A DNA stretch of 64,000 bases from Flavitalea plasmicola (GTDB taxonomy: Bacteria; Bacteroidota; Bacteroidia; Chitinophagales; Chitinophagaceae): the NCBI RefSeq assembly GCF_030546645.1, contig NZ_JAUOTO010000003.1:526956-590955 (forward strand), read 5' to 3'. Below the pieces are notes generated by a model that saw only the letters and a list, made by a program, of their open reading frames with translations, did no database searches and was not told where the DNA came from. The position numbers were made by a program, and so were the translations under genes. Positions 1 through 9,387 of this stretch are shown here, in pieces; position 1 is the first letter of the stretch; each line of letters begins with the position of its first letter.

Positions 1-2
1 CC

Positions 3-473
3 GCCCAGGTCAACGTAAGCATCAATATTGGCAGCCAGCCTTTATGGGGCCCCACCGGATATGACGAGGTACAATATTATTATTTACCTGAATATGATGT
101 CTACTATGATGTTCCTCACCGGCAATATATTTATTGGAATAATGGCCGCATGGCTACGGGAAGGATGTTGCCTTCCAGGTTTCATGCTGACCTGTACAGG
201 ACCTATAAGGTAGTGAGAAATGAGCCCAGTCCCTGGAGACGTCACAATGATGATCGGCAGAAGTACAATGCCTATAAAGGGCGGCGCGATCAGGTAGTTA
301 TCCGTGACAGCCACGACGAAAAATACTGGAAGATCAAGGGACATCCGGATCACAGTCGGTGGAACGCCAACGGCAACGGAAACCGGAACGGCAACGGAAA
401 GGGGAATGGCAACGGCAACGGGAATGGCAACGGAAAGGGCAACGGCAACGGAAATGGGAAGGGGCGCCATTAA
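3..473 (+). CDS. Secreted Gly/Asn-repeat protein, 5' end missing
   Basis: The frame is open from the left edge, so the start lies outside the window; 156 codons are visible. The visible part opens with AQVNV, which looks like a signal-peptidase cleavage region. It continues with an aromatic stretch (VQYYYLPEYDVYYDVP, then QYIYWNNG) of a kind I know from small exported Bacteroidota proteins of unknown function. The middle is charged. The last 35 residues are an almost pure Gly-Asn/Gly-Lys repeat ending KGRH. Its function is not known. A perfect hairpin terminator follows the stop codon. The reading frame is certain; the export prediction is an inference because the signal peptide is not in view. 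Confidence 0.8.
   Translation, partial: AQVNVSINIGSQPLWGPTGYDEVQYYYLPEYDVYYDVPHRQYIYWNNGRMATGRMLPSRFHADLYRTYKVVRNEPSPWRRHNDDRQKYNAYKGRRDQVVIRDSHDEKYWKIKGHPDHSRWNANGNGNRNGNGKGNGNGNGNGNGKGNGNGNGKGRH
363..464 (+). repeat. Short-period GGCAAC/GGAAAC repeat coding for (Gly-Asn)n
   Basis: A tandem array of six-base units (variants of ggcaac, ggaaac, ggaatg, ggaaag) encodes alternating Gly with Asn or Lys at the C-terminus of the first gene. The units are imperfect but stay in frame. Such arrays can change length by slippage. Confidence 0.8.
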
Positions 474-475
474 AA

Positions 476-503
476 GAAAGAGGGGCTGAACCCCTCTTTC
501 CTT
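476..503. terminator. Bidirectional intrinsic terminator
   Basis: A perfect 10-bp stem, GAAAGAGGGG with CCCCTCTTTC (476-485 and 491-500), has a five-base loop, CTGAA. It sits between two convergent genes. Because the stem ends in A/T pairs on both sides it can serve both strands. Confidence 0.85.
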
Positions 504-514
504 GTTCGATAAAA

Positions 515-3500
515 CTATTTAAGCGCCGGAGGCCCTGCGGGCGCCGGCTTGCCATTGTACTGTTTATCCCACTCTTCCATCTGCAGCAGGATCTGATAAG
601 ACGACACGATGTCCTGTGCGAAGGGCGCCTGTTTTTCCGAGAGATTGCCGCCCTTGCCCTGTAACATCATCTGGGCATTGACCGCCATTTGCTCGTCCGT
701 CATCCCTTCTCCCAGGGATTTATAATACACCATCTGCTGCTGGAGGTCCTTTTTCAGAGAGGCCGCCACTTTCTCCGCCAGCTTATGGTCTTCTGCCTGA
801 TAACAGGCTTCCAGGAAACGGAAGGAGAAATAATCATGCAGGTTGTTCTGGTTGCTCGTCATCCCATAGGAGAAATTAGACTCCAGCACATTCTGGTCAT
901 AATGCTCCAGCACTTTCCGGGCGGAATCCTTAAGACCCGCCTGGGCCAGGCTCAGTCCCACCTGTGCGTGCGCAAATTTGATGCTATTCAGATGCCGGCG
1001 ATTCTCTTCATCATAATAGACTCCTGGCTTATTGGCATTGCCGTAGGTGAACTTTTCCATCAGTGTCTTATAGGCCACTTCATTGTCCACATTGCCATTG
1101 GCCACGGGCACCAGCTGGTACGACATACCCCGCAACCGTACGTATTTCGACAAGCCCAGATCGCCCAGCTCCTGGGGAGACGTGAAGCAAATAGGCCTGT
1201 TCCATTTATTGGCCGCGATGATGGCCAGGATTGCCAGGTCATTTTTTACCAGGTAGCTTTTCTGCGCAGGGATATCCAGGTGCAGTTCGGATAAGACGCT
1301 GTCTCCCGGATGCACCGTCCCGTTGCTGCGCACGGTATTCACATCCACGGGCACGGAGAATTTCTGCGTAGGCACCATATTGACCGTTCCGCCGTTGTTG
1401 GTCTGGTTAGTGTATTGGGGAGCGTCACTGCCTACTACATGCTTCAACACGTCGTAAAGGTCATAGTATTTGCTCTTATCGAAGCCGGGTATCCTGTCGG
1501 TGAAATAGCAGACGTTCCGTTTATCACCCATTATCTGCTCCGGCGTGAATATGACGTCAAAGGGCGCGCTTTCATTCACCTTATACCGCAGCTGGTTCAT
1601 GTACCAGTCCGTACCCAACAGCGTATTTACCATCACGCGTACATCGGGACGGATGCCTTCCACTTCCTGTGCATACCACAGCGGGTAAGTATCGTTATCA
1701 CCGAAAGAAAAAAGAATGGCATTTTTCGGACAACTCTCCAGGTAATTTCGCGCCAGGTCTCTCGCCAATGTCTTTTTGCTACGGTCATGGTCATCCCATT
1801 CCTGGTTGCCCATCAGCACGGGCACGGCAAGGAAGCATAGGCCGGCCGCAGCATAGTTTGCCATGGCTCCCTTTCCTTTTAGCACATATTTTTCCAGCAG
1901 CTCTTTTATCCATAGGACACCCAGCCCGATCCAGATAGCAAACACATATTCCGATCCCGCATAGGCATAGTCACGTTCACGTGGCTGCAGACCTGCCTGG
2001 TTGAGATAGAGGACGATGGCAAAGCCGGTGAAGAAGAAAAGCAGCCCCGTTACGATGAAATCTTTCCTGGCGCGCCGGGCCTGGAATACCAATCCCAGAA
2101 GACCCAATATCAGCGGGAGAAGGTACATCCGGTTGTAGGATTTATTATTCTTACGGATGGAGTCGGGCAGCTTGCTTTGATCTCCCAAAAAGAAATTGTC
2201 GATAAAGGATATGCCAGTAATGGCATTCCCATCCCGTGCATTGCCGAAGCCTTCCAGGTCATTCTGCTTGCCGGAGAAGTTCCACATAAAATAGCGGAGA
2301 TACATCCACCCCGTCTGGTAGTTGACAAAATATTTTATGTTGTCGGCCATTGTGGGCTGATCGCCTTCCATGTGGGAATATTGACGGTAAGTATCCACCT
2401 CACGCCGCTCGTTACTGGGGTTCCACATACGTGGGAAGATATGGGCGGAAGGAGCGCCCCCCCAATCCTGTACGATGGCCTTGCCCGCCACTTCATATTT
2501 ATCCTTTCCCTTGGCATATACGTCGGCCCCTTCGACAGTGGGAGCCGGGTCGGTGAAATCCGGCCCATAGAGAATGGGCCAGTCGCCGTATTGTTCACGG
2601 CTGAGATAACCGACAAGACTGACGGGATTGTCCACATTGTACATATCGACGGCCGGGTTGGCAGTGCTGCGGATGAGGGTGGTGAAATAAGTGGAATAGC
2701 CCAGCAGCATGAAAGCAAAGCACCAAAGCGCCAGCTTAAAGCTGGGGATGGCGTCCTTCTTGACAATATACCCACCGAAGTAGGCCAGGACCAGGCCTGC
2801 CAGCAACTTGATGAACTTGCCGCCGCCGCCACCACCGGAATTGATGATAACTGGCAATGCCACGATCAATACAAACAAGGCCAGCCAGATGCGCATTTGC
2901 AGGACGCCGGTTCTTTCCCTTTTAAAGATGAGCCCCCAGGCAAGCAGGGCAGCCAGCAAGACGAAGTACAATCCAAATCCGGAGAAGAAGGGGAGCCCCA
3001 GGCTATTGACAAAGAAGATATCGAAAGCGCCTGCGCCTTTAATTGTGTATTGAATGACTACCACCTGTACCACGCCCGTGATGACGATGCCGGTGAGGAG
3101 GGCGATAATGCTGCCCCAGGTAGTAGGCTTGAATCGCTTGAAATAATACACCATCACAATGGCCGTAATGGTCAGCAGGTTCAACAGGTGCACGCCGATG
3201 GAGAGGCCCATCATATAAAAGATGAAGACGATCCACTTGTCGGACCCGGGTTGGTCTGCATGATGCTCCCATTTGAGAATGGCCCAGAAGACCAGGGCGG
3301 TGAAGAAAGCGGAGGACGCATATACTTCGCCTTCTACCGCACTGTACCAATAAGAATCGCAGAAAGTATAGGCCAGTGCACCCACGACACCCGCGCTCAT
3401 GATGGTGAACAGCTGGTTGCGGTCCGGCTCCACGGCAGTATTTTGTCGCTGCACGAGCTTGCGGGCAAAGTGCGTAATGGTCCAGAATAAGAAGAGGATG

Positions 3501-3766
3501 GACAGGCCGCTGGCAATGGCGCTCATGAAGTTCACCCCCCTGGCGGCAGTGAGCGGGTTGTCGCCAAACAGGACGATGAACAGGCGGCCCATAAGGACGA
3601 ATAGCGGGGCGCCGGGCGGATGGGGGATCTGGAGCTTAAAACAGCTGGAGACAAACTCGCCGCAATCCCAGAAGCTGCCGGTGGGCTCCATGGTCATAAC
3701 ATAGACAGTACATGCAATCACTCCCACGATCCAGCCCACAACATTGTTCACTCGGTTGAAACTCAT
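515..3766 (-). CDS. DUF2723 (GT117-type) multi-pass membrane glycosyltransferase
   Basis: This 1083-residue protein starts MSFNRVNNVVGWIVG. About ten hydrophobic segments fill the first 660 residues, followed by a soluble C-terminal half with helical, TPR-like character. The N-terminal pattern ('TMEPTGSFWDCGEF', 'HPPGAPLFVLMGR', 'YSAVEGEVYASS') is that of the DUF2723 family. In animals this domain is found in TMEM260, an O-mannosyltransferase, and a role in O-glycosylation of exported proteins is the usual proposal for Bacteroidota members. Substrate and sugar cannot be read here. A run of seven glycines lies near residue 315. The secreted protease gene is 86 bases upstream on the same strand, so co-transcription is possible. 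Family assignment is firm; activity is inferred. Confidence 0.9.
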   Translation of the reverse strand: MSFNRVNNVVGWIVGVIACTVYVMTMEPTGSFWDCGEFVSSCFKLQIPHPPGAPLFVLMGRLFIVLFGDNPLTAARGVNFMSAIASGLSILFLFWTITHFARKLVQRQNTAVEPDRNQLFTIMSAGVVGALAYTFCDSYWYSAVEGEVYASSAFFTALVFWAILKWEHHADQPGSDKWIVFIFYMMGLSIGVHLLNLLTITAIVMVYYFKRFKPTTWGSIIALLTGIVITGVVQVVVIQYTIKGAGAFDIFFVNSLGLPFFSGFGLYFVLLAALLAWGLIFKRERTGVLQMRIWLALFVLIVALPVIINSGGGGGGKFIKLLAGLVLAYFGGYIVKKDAIPSFKLALWCFAFMLLGYSTYFTTLIRSTANPAVDMYNVDNPVSLVGYLSREQYGDWPILYGPDFTDPAPTVEGADVYAKGKDKYEVAGKAIVQDWGGAPSAHIFPRMWNPSNERREVDTYRQYSHMEGDQPTMADNIKYFVNYQTGWMYLRYFMWNFSGKQNDLEGFGNARDGNAITGISFIDNFFLGDQSKLPDSIRKNNKSYNRMYLLPLILGLLGLVFQARRARKDFIVTGLLFFFTGFAIVLYLNQAGLQPRERDYAYAGSEYVFAIWIGLGVLWIKELLEKYVLKGKGAMANYAAAGLCFLAVPVLMGNQEWDDHDRSKKTLARDLARNYLESCPKNAILFSFGDNDTYPLWYAQEVEGIRPDVRVMVNTLLGTDWYMNQLRYKVNESAPFDVIFTPEQIMGDKRNVCYFTDRIPGFDKSKYYDLYDVLKHVVGSDAPQYTNQTNNGGTVNMVPTQKFSVPVDVNTVRSNGTVHPGDSVLSELHLDIPAQKSYLVKNDLAILAIIAANKWNRPICFTSPQELGDLGLSKYVRLRGMSYQLVPVANGNVDNEVAYKTLMEKFTYGNANKPGVYYDEENRRHLNSIKFAHAQVGLSLAQAGLKDSARKVLEHYDQNVLESNFSYGMTSNQNNLHDYFSFRFLEACYQAEDHKLAEKVAASLKKDLQQQMVYYKSLGEGMTDEQMAVNAQMMLQGKGGNLSEKQAPFAQDIVSSYQILLQMEEWDKQYNGKPAPAGPPALK

Positions 3767-3852
3767 AAATTAAATTACTGGTTAACAGGATTTTGTTGGA
3801 CACTAGTGATAGGGCCGAAGGCCCATTTTACCACATGCCGGGCAAATATAGA

Positions 3853-6800
3853 TTATTTCACCAGCAATTTTTCCACCTTCCTTCCCCCTTCTGTATCAAT
3901 TATAACTAAGTAGATACCGTGGGAAAGAGGCCCCGGTGTGAGCGTCCACGTGGTGCCGCTGGCTGCCGTCCGGAAAAGGATCCTGCCGGAGACATCCGCC
4001 AGCTCGATGTTGCGCAGGCTCTGGGTGCTGGTGATATGCAGTTCGCCGCTGTGCCAGGGGTTCGGATAGATATGAATATAGGCACCGGCATCATTCAGGT
4101 CGAGGGTGCATATGAAGGAATAGTTATAGCGTCCGTCAGCATCCAGGAGCATCAGCCGATAGTAATTCAACCCTTTCCACAGGGAATTATCAGCAAAATG
4201 ATAGGTATTTAGGGTGTCTCCATTCCTACCGGCAATGGAATCCAGGGCGGTGAACTTGACCCCGTCAGGGCTTTTTTCAATGATGATCCGGCTGGTATTG
4301 GTTTCGCCGTCTGTAGTCCATTGCAACAGCCCTCTATCGCCGCTTCTGCTCGCCGTGAAAGAAAGCAGGGTAGGTCCTTCGGATTGCTGATTGCCCGGTC
4401 CTCCGGCATTTACCCAAAACTCGGAGAAGCCGGCGACGCTATATTCTGCATAATAGCCGTTGTCGTAGGGAACTACGGCGACATCCCGGCGAGGCTGGAA
4501 AAAATGATAAAAGCCGGTGGCATTATTGGTCAGGGTGCTGTCCTCTTCTGCGGCAATGGCGCTGCTGTATTGGGCTACGCCGGCCTGGTACGCGTCGGAG
4601 AACGGGGTACAGCCCGGGCAGCCGCTCGCGGCGATCAGGTCCCGGGCCTCCAGGTCGGTGAAATAATACCGGACTGCTACCTTGCCTGCCGGCGCATTGG
4701 AAGGCTGGACGACGATGTTCCTGTCAAGGTAGTATTGTTTGCCATCATTACGGACCCCACCCGTGTTGATAAAGACTTTCACCGCTACATTGCCCAGGTC
4801 CTGCCCATTGGGTTGTAAGGACAGGATCCTTTGACCTGCCAGATCAAAATTCACCCAGTTGCTGCCGTTGACGGGCCGGGTCAGCGTGGTGTCATGGCTG
4901 CCATAAATGGCAGCTTTATCGAAGATATGGATGTCGTCGATACCCACCCCCTCGTAATGGGTGCCGGGATCGCTGCTCATGACGATGCGGAAACGGACGC
5001 GGGCCGCATTCGTGGGAATATCGTAGCTCGATACATGCCACAGGGTGTCCGACAGCTGCCACGCCTGCCGGGGAGCGTTGTCATACCAGCTGACTCCCTG
5101 GTTGCTGGCACCGAGTTTTGTCCAGTTGGCGCCGTCAGTGCTGAATTCCACCCAATGGAAGTCGCACATGCAATTGTCTTCCGTCCGGAAGATATGGCTG
5201 AAGGAAAGCACCGGGTTGGAAAGGGTGCTCAGGTCAAAGCAGGGCGAGTACAGGTAAGACAGCTCGTTATCGTTATAGCCTCCCGTCAGACTGGTAGTCC
5301 AGCATTTTATTCCATTGGCGGCCTTGTTGATCGTCGTCTTGGCCGGCGTACCCCATTGCCAGCTGCTGTTGATCCCTCCGGTGTACCAATGGCCATCATT
5401 GGTCTCGAAGCTTTCCAGGTAGGGGAAGCTGCTGACCATGGGCACCGTGTGGAAAACGATCACCGGGAGGCTATCATTGGCCGCATAGGTGTCGCCGGCA
5501 GCGCTTACCCAGGCTCGTAAGCTATAAGTCCCGTAGGAGGAAAGGTCGGCCTTTCGCGTAAAGGTGTAAATCATCGAATCGTTGGCATTGACAGCAGGTA
5601 TCGTTTCGGTGACATTCACCCCATTGATGGAATAAGTAGCGGGTATGTTGCTGATGGTAGCGCCGCTGTAATTCCTTACTTTGATACGAATGGTCTCCGC
5701 ATTGCTCAGGTTGCATACACCACCGGACTGATCGGGTCCTGTCAGCGCCAGGACGCTGACGTCATTGGAAGCACGCGTCAGGGTGACATCATCGAAGGAA
5801 TAGCCGTCATCCAGGTCCCCGTCCGTCACCACGGAAGTAGCGGAGGTATGCCCCTGCTGCCCGAATTTTACCTGGAAGCTGCTGCTCAGAGTCTGTGAAG
5901 GTACTGCCGCCTTCAGAAGGCCTGTAATGTCTATATTGGAAGAAGGCTGATAGACGCCGATCTTATTAAATGTGGCATCCAGGGTATAGACGGGTATCCA
6001 GGCAGCCTGGTCATTGCCCCGTACCCAAACGGTGTTGCCCGGAAAAGTGGAATCAATTCCCTGGTTACGGTAAAAAAAGTTCAGCCAGATCTGGTCGGCG
6101 ACTGTATAGGCCGATAGATTGAAAGTGGCGATCAGGCTGTCTGTGGTAGTGCTGCCGCTGTAATGCACCTGGTCCAGGACGGCGCTGCGTGCACCTGTCC
6201 GTGCAAAGCCTGTATTGACAAAGGTTCTGGCCCTTCCATTGACATTGCTGCGGCTGAAATCGCACCGGTCCAGGCCGGAAAGTCCCATCACGGGCCGGAT
6301 ATATTCCGCGGCATCAGCCGATTCGAATCCCTCGGTAAAGGAAGGGTTCAATGTAATGGGATCGTTCTGTAAATGTTTGACCACTGTCGTCAGGGTATCG
6401 TTGCCGGATTGCGGATCGCCGGGATAGGTCACCCATGTCTGTATCGTATACGCGCCGGGAGCCGAAAGGTCGGCCCCGGTGCTAAAGCTATAGCCGTAGA
6501 CGCCCCCGCCCGGCGGGATCACCGCATTGCTGGCCTCTGTGATCACCGGGCCGCCATTGATCCGGTATGATAGATTGAAAGGGGTGGCCGCAGGCACGGT
6601 GCCCAGGTTCTTCAGCTCTATCCGGATCGTTTCGGCAGATGTAAGCGCCGAAGATGAATGTTGCCGGCCTGTCAACGGACCGATGAGCGAGTCTGTCGTT
6701 AGGTCCTTGTCAAGGGCCGTAAGCGCGCAGGCTCCCCCGGAAGGAGTGACGACGCCTGCGATGGACCGCCGGCCCCTTGTCCCGCCATTGACAGCCGCCA

Positions 6801-9177
6801 CGGCCAGCCAATAGGTGCTGTCCCGTCGCAGGTTGCCCAGCAGATAGCTGGTGCCCGTTGTGGAAGCCACTTTCGCCATGCTGTCTCCTTTTAGCTGAAA
6901 TATATCGTATCCGGTGGCGGAAGGTACGGCGCTCCAGGCCAGCTGGGCATAGCCCTGACAAGGGTTGGTCACCGTGACGGCAGGCTGTCCCAGGATCGTA
7001 AAATTATAGTTGCTGACGTCGCTGTAGGCTGTCCCGTTGCGGCTGACCCGAATCAGCCCCTGGTTGGTAGCCGTCCCTGGCGTCGTCCAGGTATACATAC
7101 GCTGGGTGGAAGGAATGCTGTTGCTGATAAGGGACCAGCTGCTGCCGTTGTCCGGTGAATATTCCAATGAAAAAGTGTTAGGCTCGCCGCCATAGGCGTT
7201 CCATCGTATCGTCTCGCTGGCGCCGGGTAGCCAGGTCTCCAGCCCCAGCGGATATTGCAGGATGACGGAAGGCTGAATGGGCTGCCATGCCACCACGAAA
7301 TTCTGGGAGCCAGACACAATGTTGGTGCCCTTCACCGTCACGGTAAAGCTGCCGGCGACAGGATTGTCAATTACGACCTGTTCGATATTATTAAGATGGT
7401 CGGCGCCTTCCACAGCCACGTCGGCGGTATGTCCAACCGCAGGGTTGAGAACCAGGGGCAGGTGCACGACGGCGTCGGGACTGGTGACTGTAAGGTCCAG
7501 GTCATTCACCAGGGCTGCTGCCGCATTCGGTGCGGCAGGAACATCGGGCCAGTATAGCAGGATCTTCAGCTGACGGAGTCCTGAGGGGATGCCGGTGAGC
7601 GTGTAAGTGTAATTGCCTCCATTGTTCACTGCGCTGGCGGTATAGCGGTTGCCTTCGAGCGCTTCAACGGCAGCCCTTGCATTCAGCGATCCGAAGCCGT
7701 AGATAAAATCGGGACCTGGGTTACCCAAATCCGTAGCCGTATTGCAGGCAATGGTCTTGATCAGGGCGGCGGTCGGATCGGCGCCACCATGCAACTGCCG
7801 GTAACGTTGTATCAGCAACGCCAGCGTACCGGTGACCGTTGGTGTAGCCATGCTGGTGCCCGTGCCTGGTCCATAGGTATTGTTCGGTGTGGTGGAAGTG
7901 ACATTCACCCCTCCCGCCACGATCTCCGGCTTGAGCCTGCCGTCATTCACAGGGCCGCAGCTGGAGGTAGGACCGATGATATATTTGCTGTTGTCCACGT
8001 TGCCCACTGTCAGAACGTTCTTGGCGCATTGATAGCCTGATTTCACCGTGGCATAAGGCAGGCTGTACGGCTTGCAGTTCTGCAGTCCGTCATTGCCTGC
8101 CGCAAATACATGGAGGAGGGTGGGGTAGGACGCCAGCTGTCCATCTACATAATAGCTGAGAAAATCATATTCGCCTTCCCAGGAGCACCCGGGGTCATAG
8201 GCCGTATAGGAATTATTGGTCAGCGGCATATCGTAATCCGTAATATATGTCCCCGCGTTGACAAGGATATCGCTGAAGTACTGGCTGACAAGGGTCACGT
8301 GAGGCGCCATTCCTTTATACTGGGGATCAAGGATGCCCCCGCCGCCTACGGTGCCGGAAGTATGGGTGCCATGCAGCGCGACGGGCTGGGAGAACCGGTC
8401 GATCAGCCTGCCCGTAAAATCCACATGTGTATAAGGGGTGGAGTTATCGCCCATGCCTACCGTGACGCCATCTCCCTGCAGGTTGCGCACCGGGTCATTG
8501 TTCAGGGCATCCAGCCCGTGCGCCGCCCGGTTGTTATAGTTCAGACTTTGGTCCTTCAACGACTGCGGTCCTATATAGCTGACATAGGGCAGTGCGGCGA
8601 TGCGCTGCAGGGCTGCTTTTCCCGCCTGTATGAAAAGCACTTTCTCGGGCTTGATCTTCGTCGTCACCAGGCTTGCTCCGGCAGCTGCCAATGCTTTTCC
8701 CGCCTCTTCTTTGGTGATGGTCCCGAAAAAGCGTACGGCAATCAGCTGACCAGTTGCCGGCGTGTAGGATTCCGGGCTGGCGGCCACCCGGGGGGATATC
8801 TTCATCGAAGGGGTTAAATTATACACTCCGCTGACGGCATATTGTTGCAATGCTGTAAGCCTGAGATCGTCAGGCACTTCTGCCATATAAGCATGGCCAG
8901 GCATATAGTCGAAAAGACGGACACCCTGCGACTGCAGACCCGATCGCCTGACTGCATCCGGCAATTGGTCGAATTGCAGCAGGACATAATAATGTTGCCG
9001 GAAATGTACGGGGCGCAATGAGTCGCCGGTGATGCGGGAAAGATTTCTTTCACGGTTGAGCAGGCCATTTTTGAGACGGATGGGGTTGGGCTGCTGAGCC
9101 GGAAGAGAAGAGAGCCAGAAGAGGAAGACCAGGAAGGAGCCAATGGGACGTAATATGGTTATCGTTTTGGTTTTCAA
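3853..9177 (-). CDS. Secreted S8 (subtilisin-like) serine protease with T9SS sorting domain
   Basis: This 1774-residue exported protease has a signal peptide at 1-28 (ending LSSLPAQ). The subtilase catalytic residues are visible: Asp244 (GMGDNS), His269 (HGTHTSG), the oxyanion Asn near 322 (TNNS) and Ser442 (GTSMATP). After the catalytic domain come a fibronectin-type domain (about 740-810) and CARDB-like repeats starting near 830 and 1170. Two jelly-roll/MAM-like modules with 'ESFE' motifs follow. A type A T9SS sorting domain closes the protein (IYPNPW near 1697, ending GGRKVEKLLVK). It should be secreted or surface-attached through T9SS, whose machinery is not in the window. The start codon is TTG, chosen because it alone gives a proper signal peptide and no in-frame ATG lies nearby. 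Confidence 0.93.
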   Translation of the reverse strand: MKTKTITILRPIGSFLVFLFWLSSLPAQQPNPIRLKNGLLNRERNLSRITGDSLRPVHFRQHYYVLLQFDQLPDAVRRSGLQSQGVRLFDYMPGHAYMAEVPDDLRLTALQQYAVSGVYNLTPSMKISPRVAASPESYTPATGQLIAVRFFGTITKEEAGKALAAAGASLVTTKIKPEKVLFIQAGKAALQRIAALPYVSYIGPQSLKDQSLNYNNRAAHGLDALNNDPVRNLQGDGVTVGMGDNSTPYTHVDFTGRLIDRFSQPVALHGTHTSGTVGGGGILDPQYKGMAPHVTLVSQYFSDILVNAGTYITDYDMPLTNNSYTAYDPGCSWEGEYDFLSYYVDGQLASYPTLLHVFAAGNDGLQNCKPYSLPYATVKSGYQCAKNVLTVGNVDNSKYIIGPTSSCGPVNDGRLKPEIVAGGVNVTSTTPNNTYGPGTGTSMATPTVTGTLALLIQRYRQLHGGADPTAALIKTIACNTATDLGNPGPDFIYGFGSLNARAAVEALEGNRYTASAVNNGGNYTYTLTGIPSGLRQLKILLYWPDVPAAPNAAAALVNDLDLTVTSPDAVVHLPLVLNPAVGHTADVAVEGADHLNNIEQVVIDNPVAGSFTVTVKGTNIVSGSQNFVVAWQPIQPSVILQYPLGLETWLPGASETIRWNAYGGEPNTFSLEYSPDNGSSWSLISNSIPSTQRMYTWTTPGTATNQGLIRVSRNGTAYSDVSNYNFTILGQPAVTVTNPCQGYAQLAWSAVPSATGYDIFQLKGDSMAKVASTTGTSYLLGNLRRDSTYWLAVAAVNGGTRGRRSIAGVVTPSGGACALTALDKDLTTDSLIGPLTGRQHSSSALTSAETIRIELKNLGTVPAATPFNLSYRINGGPVITEASNAVIPPGGGVYGYSFSTGADLSAPGAYTIQTWVTYPGDPQSGNDTLTTVVKHLQNDPITLNPSFTEGFESADAAEYIRPVMGLSGLDRCDFSRSNVNGRARTFVNTGFARTGARSAVLDQVHYSGSTTTDSLIATFNLSAYTVADQIWLNFFYRNQGIDSTFPGNTVWVRGNDQAAWIPVYTLDATFNKIGVYQPSSNIDITGLLKAAVPSQTLSSSFQVKFGQQGHTSATSVVTDGDLDDGYSFDDVTLTRASNDVSVLALTGPDQSGGVCNLSNAETIRIKVRNYSGATISNIPATYSINGVNVTETIPAVNANDSMIYTFTRKADLSSYGTYSLRAWVSAAGDTYAANDSLPVIVFHTVPMVSSFPYLESFETNDGHWYTGGINSSWQWGTPAKTTINKAANGIKCWTTSLTGGYNDNELSYLYSPCFDLSTLSNPVLSFSHIFRTEDNCMCDFHWVEFSTDGANWTKLGASNQGVSWYDNAPRQAWQLSDTLWHVSSYDIPTNAARVRFRIVMSSDPGTHYEGVGIDDIHIFDKAAIYGSHDTTLTRPVNGSNWVNFDLAGQRILSLQPNGQDLGNVAVKVFINTGGVRNDGKQYYLDRNIVVQPSNAPAGKVAVRYYFTDLEARDLIAASGCPGCTPFSDAYQAGVAQYSSAIAAEEDSTLTNNATGFYHFFQPRRDVAVVPYDNGYYAEYSVAGFSEFWVNAGGPGNQQSEGPTLLSFTASRSGDRGLLQWTTDGETNTSRIIIEKSPDGVKFTALDSIAGRNGDTLNTYHFADNSLWKGLNYYRLMLLDADGRYNYSFICTLDLNDAGAYIHIYPNPWHSGELHITSTQSLRNIELADVSGRILFRTAASGTTWTLTPGPLSHGIYLVIIDTEGGRKVEKLLVK

Positions 9178-9387
9178 TGTTCCTGGAAGGGTTTGGGGCG
9201 AATATAGGCAACCTCTTTTCTAAAACGTCCCTTCGCCGAAATTATTTTCTCAACAGGGTTCTACAACTTTTATTGTGTAAGAAAGGTTAAAATATGGTTA
9301 AAGCCATGGGGTAATTTGTTAAAATTGATGAATCAGCCGGTAGCGCGAGAGGGTAATTTACATCGAACTTAAAAACTACTGCTCCTC
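9178..9387. promoter_or_regulatory. Divergent promoter region, protease / SusC operon
   Basis: These 210 AT-rich bases lie between two divergently transcribed genes and must hold both promoters. I see no exact TAnnTTTG box. The closest is GGTAATTTGT near 9310 on the plus strand. No small gene is visible. Confidence 0.5.

Noticed and set aside
363..464. Possible CRISPR-like or satellite array
   Set aside because: The units are six bases with no spacers and stay in a coding frame.
2177..3490. 437-codon open frame on the plus strand
   Set aside because: It is antisense to the DUF2723 gene, and its translation has no domain and an odd His/Asp-rich mix.
3807..3823. GGGCC-GAA-GGCCC hairpin between the protease and DUF2723 genes
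   Set aside because: The stem is only five pairs and no T run follows on the transcribed (minus) strand, so I do not call it a terminator.
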